Below are positions 1-11,979 of a DNA stretch of 64,000 nt, piece by piece (positions within the stretch are counted from its first letter, which is position 1; every line of letters starts with the position of its first letter). The position numbers were made by a program, and so were the translations under genes. The notes below the pieces were generated by a model. It saw only the letters and a program-made list of their open reading frames with translations, was not told the DNA's origin and searched no databases. The stretch is from positions 10,650,501-10,714,500 of the forward strand of contig JAWUZG010000056.1 in NCBI GenBank assembly GCA_036785705.1, in the 5' to 3' direction. Source of the stretch: Acanthornis magna. Its lineage: Eukaryota > Chordata > Aves > Passeriformes > Acanthizidae.

Positions 1-44
1 GGAAGGCAAAACCCCTCAAACTTCATAAAAGACCAAATAATTCC

Positions 45-61
45 TTTTTTTTTTTTTTTTT
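45..61. repeat. poly(T) run, 17 bases
   Basis: An uninterrupted T homopolymer lies close to the left edge of the window. No retroelement body or target-site duplication was recognised beside it, so it is called simple sequence only. Confidence 0.9.
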
Positions 62-660
62 GCTCAGTCACAAGGTCATCTTGCTCAGCATGAAGGCTGT
101 AGTCCAAGAGGTGAGATCACATACATGGGGAAGAATATGTGCTGACAATTATTCTGTGAAGTGATTCTTTTTCTACTGTTTACAGTAGAGCTACTTCAGG
201 AAATACTTTTGTTTAGAGACAATTTTGTCTTCTCTTCTGTTGCTTATGGAGATCATACTGCCCTAAACAAGCTCTCCTTGCCTGCCTTTCTGAGCACAGC
301 ACTCAGGGCTACCTGTCCAACATATTGAGGCACTTCTGGCTTGATTGTAAAAATCACAGATCTGATTACCTCACACAAGCTCTACAACAAAGCTGTGATT
401 GCCTGTTCAGAGGCATCCTACATTCAGCCTTTATTGTGAGCTTGTAGTGTTTTGTTTCTCTGGCATTTGGTCTCTGTGCTCAACGTTCTGACTAATGCAG
501 AGAAAATCTGGAGTCACACTTTCATGTCTCTCTTCTGATCATATTTGTTATTCTAAAGTAATACCACTGTGGTGGTGGTTTAGTTAGCAAAGCAAATAAT
601 GTCTGTTCAAATGAGTGAAAAACCCATCTTCTTTTATGTCTGATGACATGGCAACATTTG

Positions 661-689
661 CATATATATATATATAATATATATATAAA
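661..689. repeat. (TA)n run
   Basis: About 29 bases of alternating T and A with one phase slip. It is simple sequence that melts easily, and no adjacent TATA-promoter context was seen. Confidence 0.85.
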
Positions 690-1740
690 ACAGTTTTGGG
701 TGGTGCTTTCCAACAGTGTTGCTATTTAATCTGCTTTTTAATTTTAATCTTGCTTTTTAATCTGTGATGTGATATGATGTGTTTGAATTAAATTCTTGCA
801 AACACTTGCACCTGTTGCAAGAAGCACCATTTGTCACAGCAGTCAGGGCAGTGGGAGAAGCACTGGAGGAAATGTCTTCACAGCACAGGTGTAATGGATG
901 AGTTTGTGTTGCAATTGCTCATTCCATGTGTAAAGAGAAAAATCAGCCTCTTTTCTGTACACCTTTCTAGCACGAATTTTCTTTGGCAAAAGGTGATAGT
1001 AGAATAAAAAGTTAACTAAATGTATTTGGGAGATGAATCTGGATAAACATTTAGGGCTTTTTTTTAATGGACTCAATTTTGGGATGTGTGGTAGTTATCC
1101 TTGAGTAAATCAAGTGTAGCACATGATAACGGCAAGAAATATAAACAAGCAGCAGACGGGTAAAGGTAGTCTTAGAGTACCTAGGGGGAAAAAACATTTT
1201 TCATCCTTATCTGAAATATAGGAAAAGTAAACTTTCTCATGTAGTATTTGCCTGGAAGCATTCTGGATTATCAGTACAATTTGAATTAATATCTTTGATT
1301 TTAAGTTGAATGCTGTTGTACTCAAAAATAAGTTCTTGTAATGCTGAGCTCCTTGACCTGCTTTGACTAGTTTAGGCTTTTTTTTTTTTTTCATTCTTTT
1401 CCTGTCATTCCCTGTTTACAGGGGAGATAGGAACAGTTTGTCTTAATTTTCCTATGGATTCTCACCCTCATACAAGAACTAATACTGAAGATCCATAGAC
1501 AAAATTCAGCAAGCAAATGTATTTTCTGCTATTACATATATAATTATTATAAGGATTATAGAGATGTGGGTGAAAGATTAGGTTCCCCTGGGGAAGTGGG
1601 TACTTTTGCTTTTTTGGAGACTTCAGCTGAAGTCTTACATGTACATTGGTGTTTGTGGTTTCACTCCCTTCAGTTCATTTTGGTTTACAGTCATGATGAA
1701 AAAATGAAATGAAAATAAAAATGAAACAAGCAGCGCCCAG

Positions 1741-1750
1741 AGCCAATCGG
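1741..1750 (+). promoter_or_regulatory. CCAAT-box (NF-Y-type) motif in a small CpG cluster
   Basis: AGCCAATCGG matches the NF-Y consensus over its core and both flanks. CpGs at about 1734 (AGCGCC), 1748 and 1754 (TGCGCA) stand out because CpG is rare around them, and TGCGCA is half of an NRF1-type palindrome. NF-Y plus GC/NRF1-like motifs are typical of vertebrate promoters and some enhancers. No first exon or transcript was identified nearby, so this is a motif call only. Confidence 0.25.
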
Positions 1751-2779
1751 TCTGCGCACCATTTGTGTGAGAGAGTCTTGAGGTTTGGTTTTATTGTGTC
1801 AGTCTGAAGCATGAGGCTGCTCCAAGGAAAAGGATGGCAATAAGTGTTCTGCTAACAACTAGGCAACTGCATTAAAGTAACATTAGAAGACTGAGAAACC
1901 AAGACGAGAAATGAAATTCAAATGTAGGAGCTACACAGCATTCAGAAGGAGGAGAGAGTTTGCAGATGCTGTGGCTTTGCTGCTTGTTCTTGGACCTCTG
2001 ACTGTGTTGCTGAAAAGAAATCTTGCCATGAAGAAATATTTGGATATAAACCAGGCCATTTTGAAATGCCCATTTTGTAAAAGTTTATAGGGAAAGCAGG
2101 AAATCTGATAGCTGAAGTTGCAATTAATTGCCCCCTTTGGCAAGTATTCCCAACAGAAGCAAACCTCCTAGGAATTTTTCTTGGCATAGTCCGCTAAAAT
2201 TATTGTATTGTCTGCCTTTAGCTATACAAAATCTACCTAGGAAAAAGTAGGTTTGAAACTTTAGATATGGCTTGTGGGGTTCAGGATATTGGGGTGAACG
2301 CAATCGATCTTGAATTCTTAACTGCTGCTCTGTTTTCATATAATCCCAAGTTGTTTTGTCCTAGAAATGCAAAATTCCAGAGTCATCTCTCTTAACTGAG
2401 ATGTTAAATTTAGGATCACACATGTCCTAGATTCTCAATATAGTCAATGAGATACAAGCATCTCTGAAGGGTAATTTGCCCCCTGCATGAGCTGAGCCTG
2501 CCCTGAAGGTAACTTTTCTTTGTCCATATGGTTGGGAGAGGTGCCTATGACCAGACCCACAATTTGTGATGCCTGATTTATGTGACTGTGTTTGGGATTG
2601 TACCTGAGCAAGTATGTCTTACTCAGCTTTACTTCTTTAGGAAAAATGCCTTGTGGTATTTTTATATATAAAAACTTATCTTAAAATGTCTGAAAAGTGT
2701 GCAGGGAATCTTTCTGAAGCTAAAATTCTGGCTTCAGCTGCTGAGGCAGAGGGGCAGGGTAAAGGAAAGTAGCAATAGA

Positions 2780-3450
2780 TATTATGCAGCACCTAAGTCT
2801 GGGTAGTGCACGAAGCTTGGATATGGGGAGAGACACCATAAATCCTCCAGATTTTCAGGGATATGGGTCAGGGAACTTGGTGTCTCATATTTGAGGTCAG
2901 AAGAAATTGAGGAGAGGAAGAAAGATGTGGTGCTGACAGAGCATAGGTGAAGGGATGATGGAAAGCACAGAGCTGTGCTGAGGACAAAACATAAAGAACA
3001 GAGACATACTGTGACAGTTGAATAGGGGGAATTGGGGCATGCTATAAATGCATTAAGGGTTATAAATGATGTTCCTAATGTTTTCCACATTTAGAATAAA
3101 ATACAGGGTGCAACCTCATTTTTGGATACTTTGTGCAATTCCAGCTGTCCCATCTCAAGAATACAATGTGAGCTGGGGAGATGCAAAAGAAAACAATGTG
3201 ATCAGAGGGATGTGATGGCTTCTGTGCGAGGGAGGATTCCGTGACCTGGGTTTCTCCAGTTTTGAGAAAAGGTGACTATTAAGGGGGAGGCAAAATATGC
3301 TGGAACTACATAAAGTTAGGAGGGGCACGAAGTAAGTGAAGAGATAGTGATTATTTATCCTCACTTGACAAAAAACAAGTAAAGTGATCAGGCAACACCT
3401 AATTAAATTGTGGAAGGTACTGCTACAGGATGCTGGAGATGCCAAAGTAG
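2780..3450. other. Purine-skewed block (G/A-rich on plus strand)
   Basis: For about 670 bases the plus strand is strongly G+A rich, with repeated GGAG, GAGG and AGGGA motifs but no clean tandem period. The skew leaves long pyrimidine-rich frames open on the minus strand. It could be an old transposon or endogenous-retrovirus fragment, or a strand-asymmetric transcribed region. No LTR ends, primer-binding site or polymerase motifs were recognised. Confidence 0.4.
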
Positions 3451-3787
3451 AAATGGTTTCTTAAAGTGATTAGATAAACTCATGGAAAAATTAGTTCATA
3501 AGGAGTCATTAAAGATACTGATAGAGGGCCAGGCTCCAGCTCAGGAAGTTTCAAAACTGCAGGTTTGCCGAGAATTGGCAAGACATTCCCTGTGCTTGTC
3601 CTGTGTTCATAACCTTTCCTTAAGCGTCTGTTTTGGCTGTTATCAAAGACAGGATACAGGGCTAAACGGGCTAAATTAATCTTTGGTTGACCTGCCATGT
3701 GGGCTTCTTGCTAAATCGGACAGTAAAGACCTGCACTAAGTGTCTACACTGCAGACCAGATGCAATCTAGCTCAAAAAATTCTAACT

Positions 3788-3846
3788 TCTATTATTATTA
3801 TATATTATATATATATATTATATACAATATATTATATTATGTATTA
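3788..3846. repeat. AT-rich simple repeat (ATT/TA)n
   Basis: ATT triplets pass into TATA dinucleotides and back, giving almost 60 bases with a single C and a single G near its far end. This is simple sequence. Confidence 0.85.
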
Positions 3847-5692
3847 TTCTTTCATTTACAGTATTATTTAATCACATTAATAAAACCCAATCCGTTGGGC
3901 TAAATCTCATGGTAAAATTGTGACTCTTTTTCCCAGTGTGCTGCCCTGTCTTCTCCCTATCAGGTTATATTGACACCGGCCCATATTGTATGTATTTTAA
4001 TCTGGTCTATGAAAATCATCTTTTGGTACTTCACTGTCGCTGTTTAATAAGAATACTGACCTGGGTCAATTACCTTTAATTATCTAGAAGACATCTTTTT
4101 AGGATAAGTGCAACCTTGAAAAATTATTAACTAATATGTAGACCCTGGTGTATAGGTCTCATTGTAAGCTGTTCCACAAGCAACTAATAAATGACATATA
4201 ATGGAGCTGCTACTATCTTTTTGGAGTTATTAGTCACATCACTTAAAATAGTTTCTGCTTCAATCCCCATCGCTCTGTCTTCTTTAGATTAGCAATATTC
4301 GTAATCTCCTGCTGAAGTGCTGCTTAGAGAGCCAGAACTGAGTGGTGAGCACAGTGGGATGCTGTGTGCATTCCGGAGCTGTTTCTAGGGTTTACTCCCA
4401 GCAGACTTTCACACCTGTGTGACAGTCAGTAGCTGGCCAAGAAGCTTTTGTTTAACATTTATCACACAAACTGATGTTTAGCTTGAAGTTCGGGTGGTGA
4501 ACAACACAAGGAGAGCAACTGCTGCCCAGAGAATGGAAGGGGGTGAGGGCTCAGAGAAGGCTGCTTGTCAGAGAACAGAGAACATGAGGTTTGATCAAAT
4601 GCCAAATTAATTTGTTGCAAGTTAACTTGAGTAAATAGACATCATCTGAGACCTCCTAGTGTGTCATTAAAAGCTGAATATCAGTCGTGTATTTCCGATG
4701 GAAAAACCAAAGTAGAGAAAGATTAAGTGGGTTTCCTATGTGTAAAAACAGGGCATTAACAGGGACAACAGAAGAACTGAAGCCTCTGGAATCCCATTTT
4801 TTTCTCTGTTGGACCATGTTGTCTCAGTTACAGGGGAGAGAGCACTCAGAAAAGCAGGCCTGGGCGGGGGCTCTGTCTTTGACCTCATTGCGCGCTATTC
4901 CTCTAAGAGAACTCCTTCAAGGATTACAGCACCAGAACGTGCTTCTAAAAGCCATTTTGATGAAATCCCAAGACTAGCAGCAGCAAGCAAGCCTTTCTCA
5001 CTTTCCAGCTTGATAACGAGTCTCACCGGTTGACAGTTTATTTTCTTTCCAACAATCAAGTCTTGAGTGAAAGAGCACTTGATTCTTGAGTAGGCAATAA
5101 CAAGCGTAGGCATGGAGTTGTTGCCACTTGTGCTTTCATTTCAACAGAAAAGTAGAAAACCAGATTTGCTGAAAATGAATTGAAATGTTTTCCTTAACCG
5201 CCTTCTCCATGTACATCTATTTTCTGTTCGGTTTTCTTAAATGGCATTCACAGAAGTTGACAAAGATTCCCACTTAGTTTTTTTGTCTCTTCCTTTTGGC
5301 TTTTCATTTCAGGCTTATATAACAAGGTAAAAGATTTATCCATCTTGCCAGCTTTTCTAAGGGGTTAAGTATCTTGGCTTTCTGTCCAGCTGTGGAGGTG
5401 GTGAACAGATAAGATGAATGTGAAACAAAAGTGTTAAATCCAACAGTGAAGTTCACATAACCTCACTATGGGCAGTGAAACCAATGAAGAGGGAGGGCAG
5501 AGAGCAGCACTTAAACCCCTGCCCTCGGAAAATCTGGTTAAATCAGGGAATGCATTGCCTTGCTTGTGACTGTAGTGTCTAGAGGGAACATAAATTATAG
5601 ACTTGACCAAGGTATCTACTTAAGAAGATAAAATAGTACTTCTGTGGAGCCTTTGTCCATTCCTATTTCATGCAGTCTTTGCCCATTCCCAG

Positions 5693-5732
5693 AGCTATCA
5701 GCTGGAAACAGGACTCAGATATAGGCAAGCTG
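5693..5732 (+). other. Candidate 40-nt exon with strong splice sites
   Basis: A pyrimidine tract (TCTTTGCCCATTCCCAG) ends at 5692 and a near-consensus donor, CTG|GTAAGTTT, begins at 5733. The 40 bases between have no stop in the frame that continues into the open frame at 5747-6019, but they are too short to judge coding content. It could be a small exon of a long non-coding RNA, a cryptic exon, or coincidence. No protein similarity is recognised. Confidence 0.2.
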
Positions 5733-8472
5733 GTAAGTTTGGAGCTGTGGGAGAAGGAATTGTTGCTGTTTTGCACAAAGCCTGGGGCACTGCAGAGTTG
5801 GCCTTGATTTGGATCATGAAGGGTTACTGTGCAGAAGAATTTTGTGCAGAAGGGAATAGGGTTTTGGAATTATTCCTGAATGTTCCAAGGAGAGTCATGC
5901 CTAGAGAGATAGTTGGTACATTCCCATTTATTGGAGTTAGATATCATCATTGGCAGATACCTTACAAAGTTTTTTTTCCTCAAAACTGCCTATCCTGTTT
6001 CGTAAGTTGTTTATTTTAAAGATATTTTGAGGAAACTTCATTCTGGATTAGTTTAAATCATCAAGGCTCCATTAATTTCTGAAGTTCATTAGCACTAGAT
6101 GTTACTACCATCCCAGATTCCATAATTTCCATAGTGTTTGAATAGAAAGAACCTTTAAATCCCATACTTCATTATAATAAAGCTATTTCTTCTTTCTGTT
6201 ATCCTGTATAAGGGGTGTTAATATAAAAAAGTCATCTGACATCCCCAAAAAATTCTTTGAATTTTGCTTCTAAAATTGTTCTTTGAATCACATTTTCTAG
6301 GACCTCTTAGGGCTTTGTGCAAAAAATCATTCTCTTCAGCATTACGCAGACATTGACTGGGAAATCTCTTTATCAGTGGTTTGAATCAAAAGTAATTTTT
6401 TTTTCCTAGAATCCATTTTAGTCTCCTGTACTGCTGGTTCTCAGCGTGAAAGAATCTATTTAACTGCCTGCTTTTTGGATGGCTTTTAATGTTGTTTTTA
6501 GATTTATACAAAGAGTATTTTGCCAATGAGCCTCTTCATCTTCACCACTAGAATGACTTTTAATGGACATCCAGTAGTTTCATACTAAGTAGTTTCTTTT
6601 AGCTTTATTCTCCCTAGGGAGGAATGCACTGAATGGCTGGAAATGTCAGCAGCTGCATTAGCTGCAGAGTTTAGCTGCTGCCACCTCCTAGATAAATCTT
6701 GCCCTCTCTCATTTCTGTGTTTCTTACTGTTTCCCTCAAAGTCAGCCAAAGAAACTTCCTGTCTGGCATAACACAGATTAGCAACTAAATTAGCAGCTAT
6801 TATAGATGGGCATTTTTCTATTTATTTCAGGCTGAAATCCATTAAAACTGGCAGAAGAGTTGGCTTCATTTCCATGGAGTCAACAAAATCAAACAGAAAT
6901 ATGAAGCTGAGGAAAAAGGAAGGAATGTGTGCAGCTGCTGGGAGTCCAGTCCAGCTCAGCCATTGGGAAGTGTAACAAGGAGCTGGGGGATTCTGTGTGG
7001 GCATGGCCACTCCCTGGGCTGTTTCTTGACAAGCAGATGAGCTTTAACACGAAAGTAAATTAGCCAGCAGAGTCACCCTTTCCTCCAAAGTATCTGATCA
7101 TGGGCCTAGCTGGAGATTGAAAATGGATTAAGTTACTTTTGGTGTTACTTAGCCTGGCAGTTTCTGTCTTGCCCTCATGAGCTGATAAAGTTTAGTGCTG
7201 CTGATAGTGATGACTTAGTCATGTGTTTTGTCTGAGAATGTCTAGACCCAAGTCTTCTCAAAGGTCGTGAGTATTGTTGACATTAATTCTCATACTTCAT
7301 TTGTAGGCGTGTTGCAGTGGTTAAAAATAACACCTGAATGGCTGGAGAAATTCTCTATGCTGTAAAATGCATCCACCAGCATATTTTGGTAGTTTGTTGA
7401 CCTCTCAGGAAAAGTCTACAAATTAAATATGTGTCCTTTAATTCATGTTATGTGATCCATAAATTCAGAATTTTGGTTACACTGTTCATTTTACACAGAA
7501 GTATCACAGGCTGTTCCTTGGAAAAGAGCTCTGGGTCTGTCCTTCATCCAAGCTCCTCAAAGGAGAGCTTGTGCTTTACAGTGATAGAATTACATTAAAC
7601 ATATATAGCTGCTTGATTAGAACTGAGATCTTGTGTTCGAAGTTCTTGATGTTAAATACTGAAGTCAGCATATCTCACAGCTGTGCAGTTATTTCCAGTG
7701 CCAGAAATCAGGTTTGTAGGAAAGAGATTGTATGTCTTGAGTCATCAGCGCAGATTGGCCCCCAGAAATGTTATTTAGTGTAATGGGTTATCAAACTTCA
7801 CAGTGACTTTCAGAATGGGTGTTTTTACAGCTTACTGGGAAAACTGTAATATGGAATTTTATTTTTTTAACTGCTAAAATGCAGGCCACCTAATTGCCAT
7901 GGTGCATATGATGTTAATGAAAATACTGGAAGGCTTTTCAAAAAAACATTGTCACTGGTTTTAAGTTAGTCAAGCATTCAGCCTCACAAGTTTGTTCCAG
8001 TTAAAAGGAAAATTCAATGCTGGAGACAAATGTCTTTCATGTAATCCTGTTTATTTAAAAAGATGTGCCAAGTACCTTTTCCTTGAGCATAGGAGGATCA
8101 AACAACAGGAGATTGTTTTCAGCTGGTACCCAGACTCAAAAGCTCTGTCTAGGATTTGCTTTGTGCTGCATCCCACATTTGCCCAGCCTGCATCTGGATT
8201 TTCTTTCTAAAATTCTGCTTGTCTGTTGTCCCTTTTGTCATACCCACACACCAGTCAGACAAACAATCTTTCACATAGCTTAAATTCCTGACTGTTCTTT
8301 TATATTCCTGTTTTGGCCTGTGATAAGCTGTGCATTGGGTTTAAGATTGGGTCCAAGGCTTTTTTTTTCTTTAATTTCTTTTTCTTGCCTTCTGTTAGTA
8401 TTATTACTGTTAAATGGTGTTCCTCTGGTTTGTACTACCTGTGAGCACATCTTATCAGTCTGCTGCTTGCAG
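5733..8472. other. Non-coding stretch, no gene seen
   Basis: Unique AT-rich sequence. A 90-codon open frame at 5747-6019 and smaller ones lack matching splice sites. No repeat family, RNA gene or promoter motif was recognised. Confidence 0.65.
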
Positions 8473-8501
8473 AACAGAGAAGCTCTGTGGGCAAAAGAAA
8501 G
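8473..8501 (+). other. Candidate 29-nt micro-exon
   Basis: The acceptor side reads CTTATCAGTCTGCTGCTTGCAG and the donor reads AAG|GTAAGTGC, both close to vertebrate consensus. The interval is 29 bases, within the range of micro-exons, and not a multiple of three, so inclusion would shift a coding frame. The plus-strand frame through it stays open (8320-8505) but upstream it is Leu/Ser-rich pyrimidine sequence, as any strong polypyrimidine tract gives. It may be a non-coding transcript exon or an unused splice-site pair. Confidence 0.22.
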
Positions 8502-10814
8502 GTAAGTGCAGCACAAAGCAGAGCTAAGACTCAGGTAATCTGCCAGCTCATTGTAGAGGAAGGGGAATATGCATAAATTTTCTTGAATACTGATTTCAGT
8601 GATTAATTTCTTATTTTCTTTTTTCAGCACTCAGGTTACAGAATAAACAAACCAGAATTCTGAAATGGAGATGATGATAATAACAATAATAGATTGTGTC
8701 TAGAAGCTGAGCAGTTCTGGTTGTGCTTCATTATTTACAAATCCCAAGCATAATTTAACATAATTTGCCCAAGCAGCACAGCACTCTTTTATCATATTCC
8801 TTTCCCAGGCCATCCATCCTTCTTGTGGAAATGTTCCCATATTCTCTCCCCTCTCTCCAGGAAACTGTCAGATGGTTTTATGTAAATCCAGCAGGCAGGA
8901 CCAGATTTCCAGTGGCACTCAGGACTCTCCTGCAGCAACCCCTGAGCCATTTGCAGCACCAAAACTGAAGTCTCAAGTTGCTTTTCCTTGGCACTCTCAG
9001 GCAGAAGTAGACAAGTAAGGCACAGGGCTGGGTTTGCCTCTTCCATACACATCCGTGGATAATTTACACTCTCAGGATATCAGATTTGCAATAACCTCAA
9101 GCCATTAGAAATGGTTCATGAACATTTAGGCATGCATACGTAATTCATGCTAACTGAATACATTTATGTGCACGCTCATAAAACGGAAACAGGTTGCAAC
9201 TTATTAGTGGAATAAATGGAATTGCTTCTTTATAGCGTGTGTTTTATGCTTCTCCCTAATTTAAAGCTAGATCATTAAAATATAAAGTTGGCTGATAATT
9301 ACAATAAATATTCCTATAACATTTCTACTTGCCAGCTTGTACGTAATCTTCCTTTGTTTCTCTTTAAAAACATTTATTCTATTTCAGTTTGCTCAATATA
9401 CGCCATGAGGATTTAAAATCTGTGTACTGGTGGGGAACTAACTTGTAAATGAAGGCTTGAGGTAAAATATCAAGTTTTACCCTAGTTAAATTACTTTTAG
9501 TGGAGATTTGTTGAAAGGATTGAATCCACTTCACAATGGCTGTTGCTCTTGGCTAAATTCCTCCTACGTTATTAGACAGCTTTACCAATGTTATGTCACT
9601 GTTGTCTAGAGGGAGAAAAAACCCCACAACAAACATCACTCACTTGTGTTGAGTAGGAAAAAAAGTGGTGGAAATAGGTGTTTCTTCTGCATAAAAATAT
9701 TTGTATTTTACAATATAAAGACTGCTAATGGAATAACTCACTACCATACCTTTTAATCTCTATGAAATGATGGAGGACCAAAACACATGTAACATCCCAT
9801 TATATGCAGAGAGCTGTTTGGTTTTGTGGAATACAATACAAGCCCCAGCACTACTAAGGAACGTGCAAAAGCTTCTTAAATATTGGAGTTTTCAGTGTTT
9901 AAAAATAAAAAAATCCTTGTATAGTTACACTTTTGAGCTTCACTGCAATCAAAAATAATTTTCCTTATACTCAAAAATTAATGTCTATCTTGGGGCTTGA
10001 TATTTTAGCAGATTAATAAGCAGGCATGCAGTGCAGGAAAAGGTGTCCTGTGAAACTTAATTTTCAGAGAAGACTAGAATCTGAGGGTCTTATATGTCTA
10101 AGATTTAAAATCTGATAATTTTTAATGATTTTAATTATTTATTTTAAAGAAAAGCCACATTAACCACATCAGGTTTAATTTTTATTAAATGGATTAAGAC
10201 CATAGTGATTTATGTATTTGTAAATAAAAAATCCAAATCCATTCATTATTTATTCTTCATATCATTTTAGTACTATCTAACCCCTTTTGGGTTTAAAAAC
10301 CATAAGAAGGACAGCAGTTTCAAAGCCACAGCTCTTGCACTGAGAGTTAACTGAAGTTAGAACAATTGGAATGACTTCTATTGATTCTCTGATATATTCT
10401 TTTATTGTTTTGCTACAAAGTGAAACATCTATAAATCTTGAATCTGTACACATTGATATGAGATGTAATACTTTGTTTATCTAATGTTCCAGTAATCATA
10501 TTTACAGGATTTCATGCATGAAGTTTCTTATATCTCTGTCCTTCCCATTTTATGTGAGTTGCAATACCAATGGAAAACAAAAAAGCTCTGGGCTTTTTTA
10601 AGAGCCACGCAATTGGATGAAGCTTTTCCTTTTCCTTATGTCAACCTGCATCCTCAGTATTTTCATCTTTGCTGTTCCTCCTTAGAATGAAATTAAGGAG
10701 TTGTCCCTTACTTAGTCCAGTTTTATCAAAGTCAACACCCAAACACAGCTTTCCTGTTGAGGAATGCTCTAAAACATCCTGATTTGCTGTGTGTGGTTTG
10801 GTTTTGCCTGACAG
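8502..10814. other. Non-coding stretch, no gene seen
   Basis: Unique, AT-rich DNA. The stretch around 9170-9420 and 10080-10290 is especially A/T-rich with many TAAT and ATTTA motifs. No coding exon, RNA gene or interspersed repeat was recognised. Confidence 0.65.
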
Positions 10815-10939
10815 GAATCCATGAGCTTACAAATGCTTTCTCATGCTGTATTAATGAAGGCTGGATGCTACCTGGATGGAGGCAACAGAAGACAGGAATG
10901 TTTTCAGATGAGCTTGGAAGTTTGGCTCTGGCACACAGT
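10815..10939 (+). other. Candidate 125-nt protein-coding exon
   Basis: The acceptor is TGGTTTTGCCTGACAG, ending at 10814, and the donor is ACACAGT|GTAAGTAG. The frame through it, starting with two bases that complete a codon (phase 1) and ending in phase 0, is open for 41 codons. The peptide has a mixed composition including Trp, Cys, Glu and Asp. The open frame extends past both splice sites (10757-11065), so openness alone is weak evidence. No family is recognised. The exit phase matches the entry phase of the candidate at 50050-50219. Confidence 0.25.
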
Positions 10940-11932
10940 GTAAGTAGCAATCATTGCTGTAATCACCCGAGTTTCTCTTTGGCAGATTGGTTAATAGCAA
11001 CCTGGGGTTACGTGGCCATCAGTCTGATGTCTGGGTCAGACTACCCAGGATGGTTGGAACTTTAATTCCCTTGCATTAATCCTTTTGATGTGCGCCATGA
11101 AAGCGTAGCCTGTAGCTGTCAAATTATATATGCACTGTGGGTGTAGTCTGTTTAAGTTCAGGACTTAGCATCATGTATTCCAATTCAATTTATTTTTATA
11201 TCTCATCTTTCACACAGAGGGTCTGAAAATGCTCAACTGCGAGAGACAGAATAATGAGATAATGCTTTACAGAACTGTGAAAAGTGACTTGCATATAGAT
11301 AGCAAGCAAGGCAAAGGTTGGACTTGAGTGAGAGAAGACAGCTATAAATTAAAAGCAGGAGTAGTATAAATACAGAGCAGTTCTGATAGAAGAGACTTGA
11401 AAAGTGTATGGAAAAGGTTTGTGTTAACTTCTTGTAAGAGTTAATAGTAGAATGGTAAAGCTTGTACATGTTCAATGACGAAATATTGTGTTAAATGATA
11501 TTTTGTGTTGAAGGAATTTGTGTTTTGGGGATTGAACGGCATGCTTCTAAATTTGTTATTTATGGGAGAAATAATATAAGGACGGAAAGGTAAAAATCTT
11601 ATGATAGCGTCTGGCTGATGATGAACAGAATTCCTAGTGAGGGGTTTAATCAAGACATGATTAAACTGTGTGAAGGAAGGAAAAAAATCAAGAAAGGGGG
11701 CTATAAAAATAATTTTAGACAAAACTAATTCTGGTCTGAGCAAGAATCATAGTGACAATATGGGAATAGTGGTAAACCTTCTGTCAGGGAATGGGGCTGA
11801 GGAGAGGTGACAAAATAAAGAAGCCTGTGGAGGCGATTAGGTACCTTGGTTGGGGTGGTCATTCCCAGATCATTGCACATCTTTCACCCAGAACATTTTC
11901 ACATTTCTCCCAGCCTGCAATATCCAACACTG
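10940..11932. other. Purine-skewed unique sequence upstream of the poly(A) run
   Basis: From about 11215 to 11830 the plus strand is A/G-rich, which leaves two long pyrimidine-type frames open on the minus strand (11233-11475, 11441-11743). The plus strand has AATAAA at about 11814 and a 44-base A run from 11933. This could be the 3' part of an old polyadenylated retrocopy or merely biased sequence. No coding similarity was recognised on the plus strand. Confidence 0.4.

Positions 11933-11976
<44 letters not shown>
11933..11976 (+). repeat. Pure poly(A) run, 44 bases
   Basis: Forty-four consecutive A residues without an interruption. AATAAA lies about 120 bases upstream, farther than a normal cleavage-site spacing of 10-30 bases, so a genuine mRNA tail is not proven. 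Such a long pure run is either a recent retrotransposition tail or an expanded mononucleotide microsatellite, and homopolymers of this length are also prone to assembly error. Confidence 0.95.

Positions 11977-11979
<3 letters not shown>

Larger units (their letters stand above)
62..5692. other. Non-coding stretch, no gene seen
   Basis: Open frames here are short, T-rich or A-rich, and lie on both strands without splice support. The stretch holds a TA-rich run at 661-689, a CCAAT-box motif at 1741-1750, a purine-skewed block at 2780-3450 and a second AT run at 3788-3846. The two roughly 100-codon minus-strand frames at 2782-3090 and 3155-3445 are rich in Ser, Phe, Leu and Pro. That is what a purine-rich plus strand yields by chance on the opposite strand, so they are not called genes. 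Confidence 0.7.

Noticed and set aside
2782..3445. Two adjacent minus-strand ORFs of about 100 codons
   Set aside because: Ser/Leu/Phe/Pro-rich products caused by the purine skew of the plus strand. No domains or splice sites.
8280..8630. 116-codon minus-strand ORF
   Set aside because: It is antisense to a pyrimidine tract and to splice-like signals. The product is Asn/Lys-rich and has no recognisable family.
11310..11325. GGTTGGACTTGA resembling part of the CR1 3' region
   Set aside because: Only about 12 bases match and no tandem ATTCTATG tail or further similarity follows.
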